Made by a program: the position numbers and the translations under genes
The notes under the pieces: generated by a model
Told to the model about the DNA's origin: nothing
The model's input: the letters and a program-made list of their open reading frames with translations, nothing else
Database searches by the model: none
In this document: positions 1 to 9,342 of the stretch, in pieces
Numbering within the stretch: position 1 is the first letter of the stretch
Layout of the letters: the number at the start of each line of letters is the position of its first letter
Source: Rhodospirillales bacterium
GTDB lineage: Bacteria > Pseudomonadota > Alphaproteobacteria > Reyranellales > Reyranellaceae
DNA length: 64,000 nucleotides
Assembly: GCA_016699855.1 (NCBI GenBank)
Contig: CP064988.1
Coordinates: forward strand, 1,302,001 to 1,366,000
Direction of reading: 5' to 3'

Positions 1-5
1 CAGCA

Positions 6-1847
6 ATGGCCAATAACCGCCTGGGAGAGCTGCGGAGAAGTGCCGCGGTCATGACATTCGGCCCGGGTTCGGTTGTGGACTTCCGCGCGGACGGCGCAGC
101 GGTATCTGCTGTCGCGGCAGGGCTCGAGGAATGGGACAGGTCATTCCCTCCGGCGGGCCTTGCGAACCCGCAGAGGATCACGGAACCGAGATTGCAACGG
201 AAGCTTGGCGTAGGTGGTTTCCGCCTCCCGCCGGTCGTGGACGAGAACTGGCGCGACGTTGAGGGAAACCCCGACAACCGTACGCTCGTCGCGGCACGGT
301 TTCCGGAATGGCTCCTTTGTCCCCAGTGCGATCGCCTAGCTCCTTCGGGAAAATGGGCAAATGACCCTGGCCGGGCATACCGGTACTGCGCGAGCTGTAC
401 GCGGAAGACTCCCGGGCAGCGCAAGGTTTTTGCCATCCCCGTCCGCTTCATCATGGCGTGCCCGAAGGGTCACCTCGATGATTTCCCTTGGCATTTCTGG
501 GTCGGGCACAAAGCCGACTGCAAGAAGAAGGAGAATGCCGATCTCTATCTCAGGTCAGAGCGGCCTGGACTGGCCGGACTTGTCCTGAGCTGCCGGGAAT
601 GCAAGGCACGCAGACCGATGGATGGCGTCTTCAGTGCAAGGACGTGGAAAAGCTTCAGATGTCGCGGCCGACGGCCCTGGCTCGCCGCCTCCAGCGAGGC
701 CTGCAATTGCGAGCCGCGGGCGCTGCAACGCGGTGCATCCAACCTCTATTTTCCGGTTATCGCGTCCGCACTCAGCATCCCGCCGTGGTCAGATGCGCTG
801 CAGGAAGCGCTCGGCGTCTACTGGACTCCGATTGTGAATGCGAAGCCAGAGGATCGCGCGACGTTCATCCGGATTCTTGCCGGTGCCGATCTTGAACCAG
901 TGCTGCGGGAACTCGGTCTCAGCCCGGAAGAGCTTGCTCAGCAGATTGAGGAGCGGCTGAAGCGGTATAACGACGACGCCATCCTGAACATCCGCCAGGA
1001 GGAGTACCGTCAGTTCGTATCCGGTGCCGATACGCGGGAGAAGGACGCACGCGAGTTCGAAGTGCGCAACGTACCGGTACCCGAAACCCTGCGCCCGTTC
1101 CTGAACCGGGTAGTCCGTGTGGTGAGGCTCCGCGAAGTCCGGGCGCTCAAAGGGTTCACCAGGATCAATCCTCCGGGTGATGAAGACAGCGCGGACATAG
1201 CCTCCATCTCGGTTGGAACGCTGGACTGGCTTCCGGCAGTAGAGGTGCGTGGCGAAGGCATCTTCCTTGCGTTCAACAACGGGACGCTCCGCACCTGGGA
1301 AAATGCCAGTGCTGTCGTGGAGCGCGCGAAACGCATTGATGCTGCATGGCAGATCGAGTGGCAGCGACGGTACGGCGAAGACAAGCCTTCGTGGCGGATA
1401 ACGCCCCGCTATCTGCTGGCGCATACCTTCGCCCACGCGCTGATGCGCCAGCTTACGCTCGAATGCGGCTACTCGACCGCAGCCCTGCGGGAACGTCTCT
1501 ATGTGAGTGAAGGAAACGATGGGATGGCTGGTGTTCTTATCTATACCGCCACATCTGACTCGGACGGAACGCTAGGCGGATTGCAGCGGCAGGGAGAGGC
1601 CACCCGCATTGAACGGGCGATCGGAGCGGCCGTCCATGCGATGGAGTGGTGTTCGTCCGATCCCCTGTGTATTGAGGGCATGATTGCGGGTTCCGACGGG
1701 CTCTCGCTCGCCGCCTGCCACGCCTGCGTACTCGCTCCGGAAACCGCCTGTGAGGAGTACAATCGGTTTCTCGACCGGGCCACGCTGGTCGGACTGCCGG
1801 AGGCCGCCGGAGTCGGCTTCTTCTCCCAGCTCATCCGGAACGCCTGA
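6..1847 (+). CDS. drmB: DrmB-like DUF1998 protein
   Basis: 613-residue protein of the DUF1998/DrmB type found in DISARM-like anti-phage systems, where DrmB acts with the helicase DrmA to recognise and block incoming DNA. Visible features are paired cysteines for zinc binding (C105/C108 and C128/C131), a third site at the CPKGH motif near 152, and a C-terminal DUF1998 domain with HTFAHALM near 470 and a closing cysteine cluster (CHAC...C) near 572-586. The length fits the family. The gene ends one base before the next start, so the two are translationally coupled. The usual partner DrmA would lie upstream, outside the window. The family call is firm; membership of a full DISARM system is inferred. 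Confidence 0.78.
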   Translation: MANNRLGELRRSAAVMTFGPGSVVDFRADGAAVSAVAAGLEEWDRSFPPAGLANPQRITEPRLQRKLGVGGFRLPPVVDENWRDVEGNPDNRTLVAARFPEWLLCPQCDRLAPSGKWANDPGRAYRYCASCTRKTPGQRKVFAIPVRFIMACPKGHLDDFPWHFWVGHKADCKKKENADLYLRSERPGLAGLVLSCRECKARRPMDGVFSARTWKSFRCRGRRPWLAASSEACNCEPRALQRGASNLYFPVIASALSIPPWSDALQEALGVYWTPIVNAKPEDRATFIRILAGADLEPVLRELGLSPEELAQQIEERLKRYNDDAILNIRQEEYRQFVSGADTREKDAREFEVRNVPVPETLRPFLNRVVRVVRLREVRALKGFTRINPPGDEDSADIASISVGTLDWLPAVEVRGEGIFLAFNNGTLRTWENASAVVERAKRIDAAWQIEWQRRYGEDKPSWRITPRYLLAHTFAHALMRQLTLECGYSTAALRERLYVSEGNDGMAGVLIYTATSDSDGTLGGLQRQGEATRIERAIGAAVHAMEWCSSDPLCIEGMIAGSDGLSLAACHACVLAPETACEEYNRFLDRATLVGLPEAAGVGFFSQLIRNA

Positions 1848-1848
1848 C

Positions 1849-3528
1849 ATGGCCGTGATGTGGCCACGGACGTTGCCGCCCGACATCCTGGCGAACTCTC
1901 TGCGCAGCACCGAATGTGAGGTTTACCGGCGGCTTGAGGTCGTCCTGAATGACTCGTTCGTCGTATTCTACTCCCGCCCCTGGCTCGGGCTGAAACCCGA
2001 TGGTGAAGAGATTGACGGCGAGTGCGATTTCGTCATTGCCCACGCAAGGCTCGGCCTACTCACTCTTGAGGTAAAGGGTGGCGGGATTGCCTACGACCCG
2101 CTGACCGACAGATGGTCAAGCCGCGACCGATGGCAGCTGACGCATCGCATCAAGAACCCGGTGCAGCAGGCAAGAAGCTCGAAGCATGAGCTGCTCAAGA
2201 AGCTGAGCAACTCCCCGCACTGGAAGCCACGATGGATCCGGGCACGGCATGGCGTGGTCCTTCCGCATTCCTCGGCGCCGGCGGCAGATCTGGGGGCGGA
2301 CATGCCGCTGCGGCTATTCTGCTTTGCAAAGGAATTTGAAAGCGGGCTCGGCGACTGGATAAGGAAACGCTTCGGGGAAGTATCCGGCGACGAAGACCGC
2401 ACCGAAGATCTGGGTGCGGACGGGCTTCAGGCACTCGAAAAGATACTCGCCCGGCCATTTCAGCTGCGCATGCCGCTTGGCACCGCGCTGTGTCGCGACG
2501 ACTCGGCATTGCAGGTGCTGACACAGCAGCAGTTTCATATTCTGCGTGCGATCGAAGCAGTTCCGCGCGCCGCAGTCAGTGGTGGGGCCGGAACCGGCAA
2601 GACGGTACTGGCGATGGAGGAAGCCAGGCGCTGCGCCGAGGCGGGCGCCCGCACCCTGTTTGTCTGCTACAACCGGGGCCTTGCAGTGGAGGTCCGGGCG
2701 CGGCTCAAGGAGAGCGCGGGCATCTCGGCAATGACATTCCATGAGCTGTGTGTGGAGCTGAGCCGGCAAGCGGGCATCGCGGTTCCCGAAACTGCTGGTG
2801 ACAGACAGCTGTTTGAAGAGGGCTGGCCTGAGTTCCTTATGCAGGCGTTCGAACGCCTGCCGCGGGCGGCGTATGATGCGATCATCGTGGACGAGGGTCA
2901 GGATTTTCTGCCGCTCTGGTGGACGGCTGTCCAGGCTGGCCTCCGGAATGACGGCCGCGGAATCCTCCGGGTGTTCTATGATAACAACCAGCGCGTATAC
3001 GCAAGCGCCATCAGAATTCCTGAAGAAGTAGCCCTGATCCCCATCCGCCTGACACTGAACCTGCGCAACACGCGGCGCATATATGAAACTGTCCGTCTAC
3101 ATTACACGGGCCATCCGATTGAGGCGATCGGCCCGGAGGGAGTTGAGGTCCGCTGGATCAGGACCGGCACTCAGGAGGCACTCGGAAAACGTGTCGCCGA
3201 CTATGTAGGGCGCCTGACAGGTATTGAACGGGTGCCGGAGGGAGACATTGCGGTGCTCGTAGCCACGGAGAATGCCGTAGATGATCTGGCTCCCGGGAAG
3301 CGTCTTGGCGGCGTCCGGACAGCGCGCTGTGACGAACAGGCCGGAAGGCTGATGGTCGTCGACAGCATCAGACGGTTCAAGGGTCTCGAACGGCCCGTTG
3401 TCGTGATCGCGGCAACACCCGATACCGTGATCAATACCGAACTTCCTTATGTGGCGCTGTCGCGGGCCCGCACTCATCTGACGGTCATCGGCGCAGAGAA
3501 GGTCCTCGAGAGGATGAGAGGCGGATGA
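1849..3528 (+). CDS. NERD-domain SF1 (UvrD-like) helicase
   Basis: 559-residue fusion of an N-terminal NERD nuclease-related domain and a superfamily 1 DNA helicase. The NERD part has the D60...E74-x-K76 arrangement of PD-(D/E)XK-like nucleases. The helicase has a Walker A motif GGAGTGKT at 245-252, motif II VDEGQD at 347-352, a RRFKGLE motif and a C-terminal YVALSRAR motif. The same frame is open upstream to 1684, but that part overlaps drmB; the ATG at 1849, one base after the drmB stop, is the credible start. Such proteins are common in restriction and defence islands and probably process DNA ends. The role in this locus is inferred from position. Confidence 0.85.
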   Translation: MAVMWPRTLPPDILANSLRSTECEVYRRLEVVLNDSFVVFYSRPWLGLKPDGEEIDGECDFVIAHARLGLLTLEVKGGGIAYDPLTDRWSSRDRWQLTHRIKNPVQQARSSKHELLKKLSNSPHWKPRWIRARHGVVLPHSSAPAADLGADMPLRLFCFAKEFESGLGDWIRKRFGEVSGDEDRTEDLGADGLQALEKILARPFQLRMPLGTALCRDDSALQVLTQQQFHILRAIEAVPRAAVSGGAGTGKTVLAMEEARRCAEAGARTLFVCYNRGLAVEVRARLKESAGISAMTFHELCVELSRQAGIAVPETAGDRQLFEEGWPEFLMQAFERLPRAAYDAIIVDEGQDFLPLWWTAVQAGLRNDGRGILRVFYDNNQRVYASAIRIPEEVALIPIRLTLNLRNTRRIYETVRLHYTGHPIEAIGPEGVEVRWIRTGTQEALGKRVADYVGRLTGIERVPEGDIAVLVATENAVDDLAPGKRLGGVRTARCDEQAGRLMVVDSIRRFKGLERPVVVIAATPDTVINTELPYVALSRARTHLTVIGAEKVLERMRGG

Positions 3529-3600
3529 CGTGCGGCTCCGCAAGTGTGACGGTCAAATCCAGGCGACGCCCTTACTCGGGCATGGACGTGCTCAGTAGTC

Positions 3601-3606
3601 TATAAT
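3601..3606 (+). promoter_or_regulatory. putative -10 box before the SF2 helicase
   Basis: A perfect TATAAT lies 29 bases before the ATG at 3636, in a 107-base gap after the NERD helicase. No convincing -35 was seen at the right distance, so this is only a candidate for an internal promoter. Confidence 0.35.
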
Positions 3607-3635
3607 TGCCAGGATGGTTACCGGAATGAGGGGAG

Positions 3636-5414
3636 ATGACGGAGGAAGAACGCAGCCAGATTGACGGGGCTCTGAGGTACATCCCCAGGAAGGAGTGGAC
3701 AAAGTTCCTTCGTAGCGAGAGCGGTACGCCTCTCAATGATGAGCTTCAGGCGGTTCGCGCGGCGCTGAAATCAGCCGGAGTGGTCACTACTGGTCGACGG
3801 CCGAGCCCCCGTTCCGAACTTGTGGACCTGTTTGGTCATGATCTGCTCGGGAATAACCAGATCGGTCCTTGGCTTCGGGAGCAGCTGCTGCGCTACGCTG
3901 TGAGTCAGACCGGCTGGAAGCGGCTCGCAAGGGCCTTTCGTGAAATCGGGCGCAGCAACTCAAACGGTCTTCATGGCAATGCCACCCAGGAGGGGCAAGG
4001 ATCGAAGAATATGGCCGCTTACTGGTGGCGCGGCAGCTACTGGTCCGAGACGTTCTGCGACGAGATTGGACTGCCTGACTGCCTTTGGCAGAGCCGGTTC
4101 AAAGGCCGGCCTGACGATGAAACGCTTGAACGCCCTGTTCAATTGGCGCCATTGCACAGTTTTCAGAAGATTGCGTATGCGTCGTTGCGAGACCTCTTGC
4201 AAGCTGGTCACGGTCGGACGGCGGTGCTGTCGCTGCCAACCGGCGCTGGCAAGACGCGCGTAGCGGTCGAGGCAATCTGCGACCATCTTGCCGACGAACC
4301 AGATAGCCGACGCCGCATCGTCCTGTGGGTAGCCCAGAGCGATGAACTGCTGCAGCAGGCCTGGGAGTGCTTCCGGCAGGTATGGACGTCTTCCGGACAG
4401 GACAGGCCTGCCCATAGTGGACTGCCGTTATCGCTATATCGCGCATGGGGCGGTCGGCGAATCGACGATCTGCAGCTCAGCGAAGGGTTAAACGTCGTGC
4501 TCGCCGGCGTTCAGCAGTTGAACAGCTGGTTCAGATCAGGTCATCGCCTTGGGTCCGTCCTTCCATTACGCCAGATGGTTGTCACCGTCATCGACGAAGC
4601 TCACCATACGACTGCGGCAAGCTATGGTGAGATTCTGGTGTCGCTTGGCCTGAGGCATGAGAAGAGGTGGCACGCGCTGCCAGGGGCTCCTCCTGTCATC
4701 GGACTGACGGCTACTCCCTGGCGATCAGATGATAAGGAGACCGGCTCTCTTCGCCGATACTTTCAAAGCAACCTGTTCGGCCCCGAGTTCCTCGGGCATA
4801 AGCCAGTGAAACGTCTGCAAAAGCTTGGTGTGCTGGGTCATGTGACAGGAGAATCACTGAAGGTCGGGCGTGCCCCCAAGCCAACCACGAAACAGCTCGA
4901 CAACATCAAACGCTTCAAAGATCTGCCTCAGGACTATCTCAATACACTGGGCCGCCACATCCCGCGTAATGGAGCGATACTGCGTCGTTTGCTGGACCTG
5001 TCTCCCCGACGACGTACACTTGTGTTTGCATGTTCGGTCCAGCACGCCAGAACGCTGGCGCTGACCCTGAACCGGGCCATAGGTGAAGGAACGGCCGGCG
5101 TTGTGACAGGCCGGACACCGGTTGCTGAACGCTATGCGATGATCGAGCGCTTCCGAGATGGGCGTCTGCGGTTCCTTTGCAACTATGGTGTCCTTACGGC
5201 AGGTTTTGATGCACCCAGGACGGATACGGTTGTGGTCACCCGTCCGACACGAAGTTCTCTTCTATATGAGCAGATGGTAGGACGCGGTCTGCGCGGTCCC
5301 CGAAATGGCGGAACCTCGAAGTGTCTGGTGATCGATGTGCAGGATACCGGACTGCCAACGCAGGTATTGAGCTATCAGCGCGTACTGGAGGAATGGGCGG
5401 CACCTGTCAGATAG
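3636..5414 (+). CDS. SF2 DEAD/DEAH-box helicase (type III restriction Res-like)
   Basis: 592-residue superfamily 2 helicase. Motif I is PTGAGKT at 201-207, motif II is DEAH at 320-323, motif III is the TAT in GLTATPW, and the C-terminal half has the RecA2 motifs NYGVLTAGFDAP and QMVGRGLRGP. The roughly 170-residue N-terminal region has no domain I recognise. The fold matches ResIII-type helicases of restriction and defence loci. No nuclease motif is visible, so it probably works as a translocase or helicase with neighbouring effectors. The gene is convergent with the vsr gene, with 92 non-coding bases between them. Confidence 0.85.
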   Translation: MTEEERSQIDGALRYIPRKEWTKFLRSESGTPLNDELQAVRAALKSAGVVTTGRRPSPRSELVDLFGHDLLGNNQIGPWLREQLLRYAVSQTGWKRLARAFREIGRSNSNGLHGNATQEGQGSKNMAAYWWRGSYWSETFCDEIGLPDCLWQSRFKGRPDDETLERPVQLAPLHSFQKIAYASLRDLLQAGHGRTAVLSLPTGAGKTRVAVEAICDHLADEPDSRRRIVLWVAQSDELLQQAWECFRQVWTSSGQDRPAHSGLPLSLYRAWGGRRIDDLQLSEGLNVVLAGVQQLNSWFRSGHRLGSVLPLRQMVVTVIDEAHHTTAASYGEILVSLGLRHEKRWHALPGAPPVIGLTATPWRSDDKETGSLRRYFQSNLFGPEFLGHKPVKRLQKLGVLGHVTGESLKVGRAPKPTTKQLDNIKRFKDLPQDYLNTLGRHIPRNGAILRRLLDLSPRRRTLVFACSVQHARTLALTLNRAIGEGTAGVVTGRTPVAERYAMIERFRDGRLRFLCNYGVLTAGFDAPRTDTVVVTRPTRSSLLYEQMVGRGLRGPRNGGTSKCLVIDVQDTGLPTQVLSYQRVLEEWAAPVR

Positions 5415-5506
5415 TGACCGCGGGGCACGGAAATGACTGACCAGGCCTGCGAGCCTGTTGGCAAAGTGAACTCCATTCCCTCGGCTGTGAATGGTGACCG
5501 GGGTGG

Positions 5507-6013
5507 CTACCGGGTGGCTCGCGAAGGTCGTCGCACGTGCCGGCCTGCTGGCGAAAGGCCGTCAGAAAAGCCTCGCAGCTCTGCCGCCCGGCGATCGCTG
5601 CGGATAAACGCGATGGCGTCCCGGACAACGTCCGGAAGCGTCAGCCTGCCACGCCCTTTCAGGGAACACTCCCACACCGTGAGCACGCGCCACCCGGCAT
5701 TGTGAAGCTCGGCAACCACGTGCTGATCCCGAGCCCTGTTTTTCCCGATTTTGGTGCTCCAGAACTCTTGCCGCGTCGCAGGCATCCGGAACAACGGGCA
5801 ATCGTGACCGTGCCAGAAGCATCCGTGCACCAGAATTGCGGCGCGATGGCGAGGGAAGACCAGATCGGGACGACCCGGCAGATATCCCGGATGCAGCCGG
5901 TAGCGCAGACCTTCAGAGTGCAACGCCCGTCGGAGAACGAGCTCAGGACGGGTGTCCCGGGCCCGGATACGGCTCATGTTCAGCCGGCGCTGCTCAGGCG
6001 TGAGAACATCCAT
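5507..6013 (-). CDS. vsr: very short patch repair endonuclease (Vsr)
   Basis: 168-residue Vsr-type endonuclease, which nicks next to T:G mismatches arising by deamination of 5-methylcytosine. The N-terminus (MSRIRARDTRPE), the zinc/active-site segment FWHGHDC and the GWRVLTVWEC segment are characteristic. It begins one base after the stop of the DUF2357 gene and closes the operon dcm - mcrB-like - mcrC-like - vsr, which fits its usual partnership with a C5 methyltransferase. The C-terminal 30 residues extend past the typical domain. Confidence 0.93.
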   Translation of the reverse strand: MDVLTPEQRRLNMSRIRARDTRPELVLRRALHSEGLRYRLHPGYLPGRPDLVFPRHRAAILVHGCFWHGHDCPLFRMPATRQEFWSTKIGKNRARDQHVVAELHNAGWRVLTVWECSLKGRGRLTLPDVVRDAIAFIRSDRRAAELRGFSDGLSPAGRHVRRPSRATR

Positions 6014-6014
6014 A

Positions 6015-7679
6015 TCAGCGAGCCGGCGCAGTCGCGTCTGCCAGGATGAGACGCAGGGCCTTGGTGATCTCCGCCAGTGTCATGCCCGGGCGCAAGGTAA
6101 CGGCGCCAAAGCGGAAGCTGCCACGATAAGCCGGATGGAAGAGCCGTCCCGGCATCGGCGTATCGCGGTAACCTGCCCCTAAAGCCGGCATGTGCGGCGT
6201 GAGAAGATAGGCGGCAGCAACAATTCCTTGTGTGCCGCCGGAACTGTCTTCCTGAACGAGCGCGTCGCGGTAGGTGTGGATGGAGCTGAGGGCGTCGTTA
6301 AGCCCTTCGTCGATGCGATATTTGGCGTCGAGCACGATCAGCCGGTCCGGGTCTCCCGCCGGTAAGGCGGTGCGCGCTGCAACGACGTCCGGTGTCATCA
6401 CCCGGCTGTAGGAACCCCGGCGATCCGGCTCGATCCAAAATTCCCGGTACTGCTTCTGGAAACACAGCTTCCAGTCGCCGCCAACCGCGACAGTGACAGC
6501 GCCGGCCGCTAGCGTCACACCGCCATTGGCCTCTTTGAGGAAGAGGTCGCGCAGGTCGAGATTCTCGGTGCCGAACTCCTCCGCGGCGCCGCGGATCAGG
6601 CGTACAAAGCACCACAGCTCGTAGAGTTCAAAGGTGCGCGCAAGGGGCAGGTTGAGAAAATCGCCGAACACGGCGGCAATACCGAGATTCATATCCTGCC
6701 AGACGCGGTAGAAGCGCTGATAAGCGGGATCATTCCGAAACAGCGCCGAGAGGACGAGATATGCCGGTGCATCTCCGGCATCGACAAACGGTGCTGCCCC
6801 ACTCAGGCGTGTGATGCGGCGGGCCAGCCTGCGGCAACGTACGACCCAAGCCCCTGCTGACGCCCGGAGGTCGGGTTGTGTGGTTTTGCCGCCGGCTTCA
6901 AGCAGATCGGCGGCAGCCCCGAGCCAGGATGTCCATGACCGCAGGCATGCGGCGATCTGGCGATGCTCCGGAAGATCGAACGAGTTCCGGCGCCGGCGCA
7001 CGCGGACGCGCGCCGGCAGGAATCCCCGGAGCGTCGCGGGAAGGCGCGAAGGCAGCCCCTGTTCCCTCAGCACCCTTCCTGACCGGAGTGAATGCAGAAC
7101 CTCAGGCCCGGTCACGCGGCCCGCACGGTGATATGGGAGAACCGCTTGTTCCGGAGTGAGCATGTGGCGGGGGTTGCGCATGATTGCGGCTATCGCACGT
7201 TCGAGCTCATCGATGCGTGATCGCAGAAACTCCAGGCGCGCAATGGCAGGTGGCCGCGCACCGCTGCCACGGGCAACAGCCTTGCGGAAGCTGCTGAGGG
7301 AGAATAGCGCAAAGGTATCTTCCAGAAGCTCGCGGACCATCGTATCGAAGGCATCACGCGTGAGCTTGCGCCGGTCAGGATCAGTGATGATCTCGAAGCG
7401 TCGCGGCAGATGGCCCGGTACGCGCAGCTCCGCTTCCGCCGTGCCGGCATAAAACCCGGGCGACCAGCGCCAGCGTGCGCTGTCGGACGATGAGGCCCGC
7501 AACGCCTCAAGCGGCTGATCGTCGATCAGCAGATCGGCGACAGAAGCGTCAGCGCTGTCATGCAGCTCGAAAAGGTAACTTCCTGTCTCCCGGACGGCGC
7601 CAGCCGGCACGGCAGCAGCCTCGGGCCATACCTGCCACGCCATGCCTGATGCTTCGTCGCGGATGAGGAGCGAAGCCAC
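6015..7679 (-). CDS. McrC-like DUF2357 nuclease subunit
   Basis: 554-residue protein of the DUF2357 family, which has a beta-rich N-terminal region and a C-terminal PD-(D/E)XK nuclease. The nuclease signature is visible as PDVVA followed by LIVLDAKYR near residue 450, the same D...LDAKY layout as McrC. It follows the McrB-like GTPase by 7 bases, so the pair is probably a McrBC-type modification-dependent restriction enzyme. The nuclease active site looks intact. The substrate modification cannot be read from the sequence. Confidence 0.82.
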   Translation of the reverse strand: MASLLIRDEASGMAWQVWPEAAAVPAGAVRETGSYLFELHDSADASVADLLIDDQPLEALRASSSDSARWRWSPGFYAGTAEAELRVPGHLPRRFEIITDPDRRKLTRDAFDTMVRELLEDTFALFSLSSFRKAVARGSGARPPAIARLEFLRSRIDELERAIAAIMRNPRHMLTPEQAVLPYHRAGRVTGPEVLHSLRSGRVLREQGLPSRLPATLRGFLPARVRVRRRRNSFDLPEHRQIAACLRSWTSWLGAAADLLEAGGKTTQPDLRASAGAWVVRCRRLARRITRLSGAAPFVDAGDAPAYLVLSALFRNDPAYQRFYRVWQDMNLGIAAVFGDFLNLPLARTFELYELWCFVRLIRGAAEEFGTENLDLRDLFLKEANGGVTLAAGAVTVAVGGDWKLCFQKQYREFWIEPDRRGSYSRVMTPDVVAARTALPAGDPDRLIVLDAKYRIDEGLNDALSSIHTYRDALVQEDSSGGTQGIVAAAYLLTPHMPALGAGYRDTPMPGRLFHPAYRGSFRFGAVTLRPGMTLAEITKALRLILADATAPAR

Positions 7680-7686
7680 GCATACC

Positions 7687-9342
7687 TCACCGGCTGGCCT
7701 GGAAGGAACCGAACTCGTCGAGATCGGCGGTGAGCCTGGCGAGCAGTGCCTGCGAGCGGGGCAATCCCTCCAGTGCCTTGGCGAGCCCGGTGAGAAGCGA
7801 TCGCTGACGCTCGGCGCCTCGGAGCTTTACGAGCACCTTCTGGACCATCAGATCGTCGGTCACGACTGCCGCCTCGGCTTTCAGCTGCCCTGACGCAAAC
7901 GCATGATAACGCACGACCTCTTCGGCGACACGGTACCCGAACCCTGAACCATGCCCCGTCATGATCTGCTGCACTGCGACCAGAGGGGCGTCACAGGCGG
8001 CGCGAGCCTCTTTGAGCGCGGGCTCACGGGCTTCCAGAGCAGCAAGGAAGCCGGTGAGATCGACCGCAGACATATCGATGACTACGGCGCGATCCAGCAC
8101 CTTGTCGCTGATGGGGCTTGTTGTCTCGTCGATATTGATGGTGCCGGTGATGTACAGGTTCGGCGGAAGCGGCAGCGCAGCCGGGATAGCCGTGCCGGTC
8201 GATCCTTCAAGCGGAACTCCGCTCGAATGGAGCTGAAGTTCCTCACCGGTCTCGATCGCAGAAAGGATGTCAGAAAGATAGTATTCGACGCGAGCGAGAT
8301 TCATTTCATCGAGCACCACGAACACCGGGGAATCGCGATGGGCCGTCGCCAGAAGGACGGCCTCGAGGAAAGGCGGAACGACATAACGGTTTGACAGAAC
8401 GTCGTAGTAGCCGGTAAGCGCTGTCGGATCAGTCCATTCGGGCCGGACCGGGCAGACTACAAGAAGAGGATCCGGCTCGCCCCCTTTGAGCCCGTGGACC
8501 GCACGCGCATATTTGAGAGCGAGCTGCGTTTTGCCTGTGCCGGAGAGACCAGCAAGAATGACAAAGTGCTTGTGGGCCAGATAATTCATCGCCGCATGAA
8601 AGCGCCGGACCTCGCCGCCAGGATAGAAGCCTCCAAGCGCCGTCACGGCCGCCTCAATCGCATCGAGGGGAATCGTGGCCGGCATCCGCTGCATGTCCGG
8701 GCTGACGGCAGATGCGTCGGGCCAGACGCGGACTTCGTGGACTTTTTCGCGGCCGATCAGCTTGCCAAGGTAGCCGACGAACTCGCGCGCGAGCAGGCTG
8801 CGCCGTGCGGAAGCAGCCGGGGGCCAGATCGCGAACAGGATCGAGTCGACCTTCGCCATGCAATCGGGGTCGAGCGGGCCTTCGGGTGACCCGCTGCGCA
8901 GCGACTGCCGGAAGTCATAGTTGTGAAAGAAGATGTCTCCGCTTTCTGTGATGTAGAACTTGACGTTGTTGCTGATGCTGCCTGCCTTCTTCGCGGCTGC
9001 AGCCCGCCCCTTGTTCCGCTCTTCGCCTTCATGGAAGAGCTTGATCAACCCCTTGTTGACGCGATCGGCTTCGGAGCTGATCACAACGGCAAAGTAAACC
9101 TCGTCCTCCGGCGGAAAGGTGAGAACGCAGAGAAATACGAACTGCCTGAGCGGCGTCTCGGAGCCGTCTGCAAGCTTGGCTGAATATGTGGCGAGGTTGT
9201 TGGTGCACGCAAACAGCCCGCCTTCGATGACGCGCGCGCTGTTTGAGAAGCCGAAATTCTTCGCGAACTTCGCATCCGGGGTGATACCCGGTTGCGTGCT
9301 GATCGCGTGTTCAAACTGCTGCTGCCGTTCTTCTGCTGACAT
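7687..9342 (-). CDS. McrB-like AAA+ ATPase/GTPase
   Basis: 551-residue protein with a roughly 200-residue N-terminal recognition region followed by an AAA+ motor of the McrB clade. The Walker A is GLSGTGKT at 265-272 and the Walker B segment is VVLDEMNLARVE with D345/E346, the latter a hallmark of McrB-type motors. The N-terminal part is not an obvious methylcytosine-binding domain; it may define specificity. It overlaps the end of the methyltransferase gene by 32 bases and is coupled to the DUF2357 gene downstream. Together they form a McrBC-like module. Confidence 0.87.
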   Translation of the reverse strand: MSAEERQQQFEHAISTQPGITPDAKFAKNFGFSNSARVIEGGLFACTNNLATYSAKLADGSETPLRQFVFLCVLTFPPEDEVYFAVVISSEADRVNKGLIKLFHEGEERNKGRAAAAKKAGSISNNVKFYITESGDIFFHNYDFRQSLRSGSPEGPLDPDCMAKVDSILFAIWPPAASARRSLLAREFVGYLGKLIGREKVHEVRVWPDASAVSPDMQRMPATIPLDAIEAAVTALGGFYPGGEVRRFHAAMNYLAHKHFVILAGLSGTGKTQLALKYARAVHGLKGGEPDPLLVVCPVRPEWTDPTALTGYYDVLSNRYVVPPFLEAVLLATAHRDSPVFVVLDEMNLARVEYYLSDILSAIETGEELQLHSSGVPLEGSTGTAIPAALPLPPNLYITGTINIDETTSPISDKVLDRAVVIDMSAVDLTGFLAALEAREPALKEARAACDAPLVAVQQIMTGHGSGFGYRVAEEVVRYHAFASGQLKAEAAVVTDDLMVQKVLVKLRGAERQRSLLTGLAKALEGLPRSQALLARLTADLDEFGSFQASR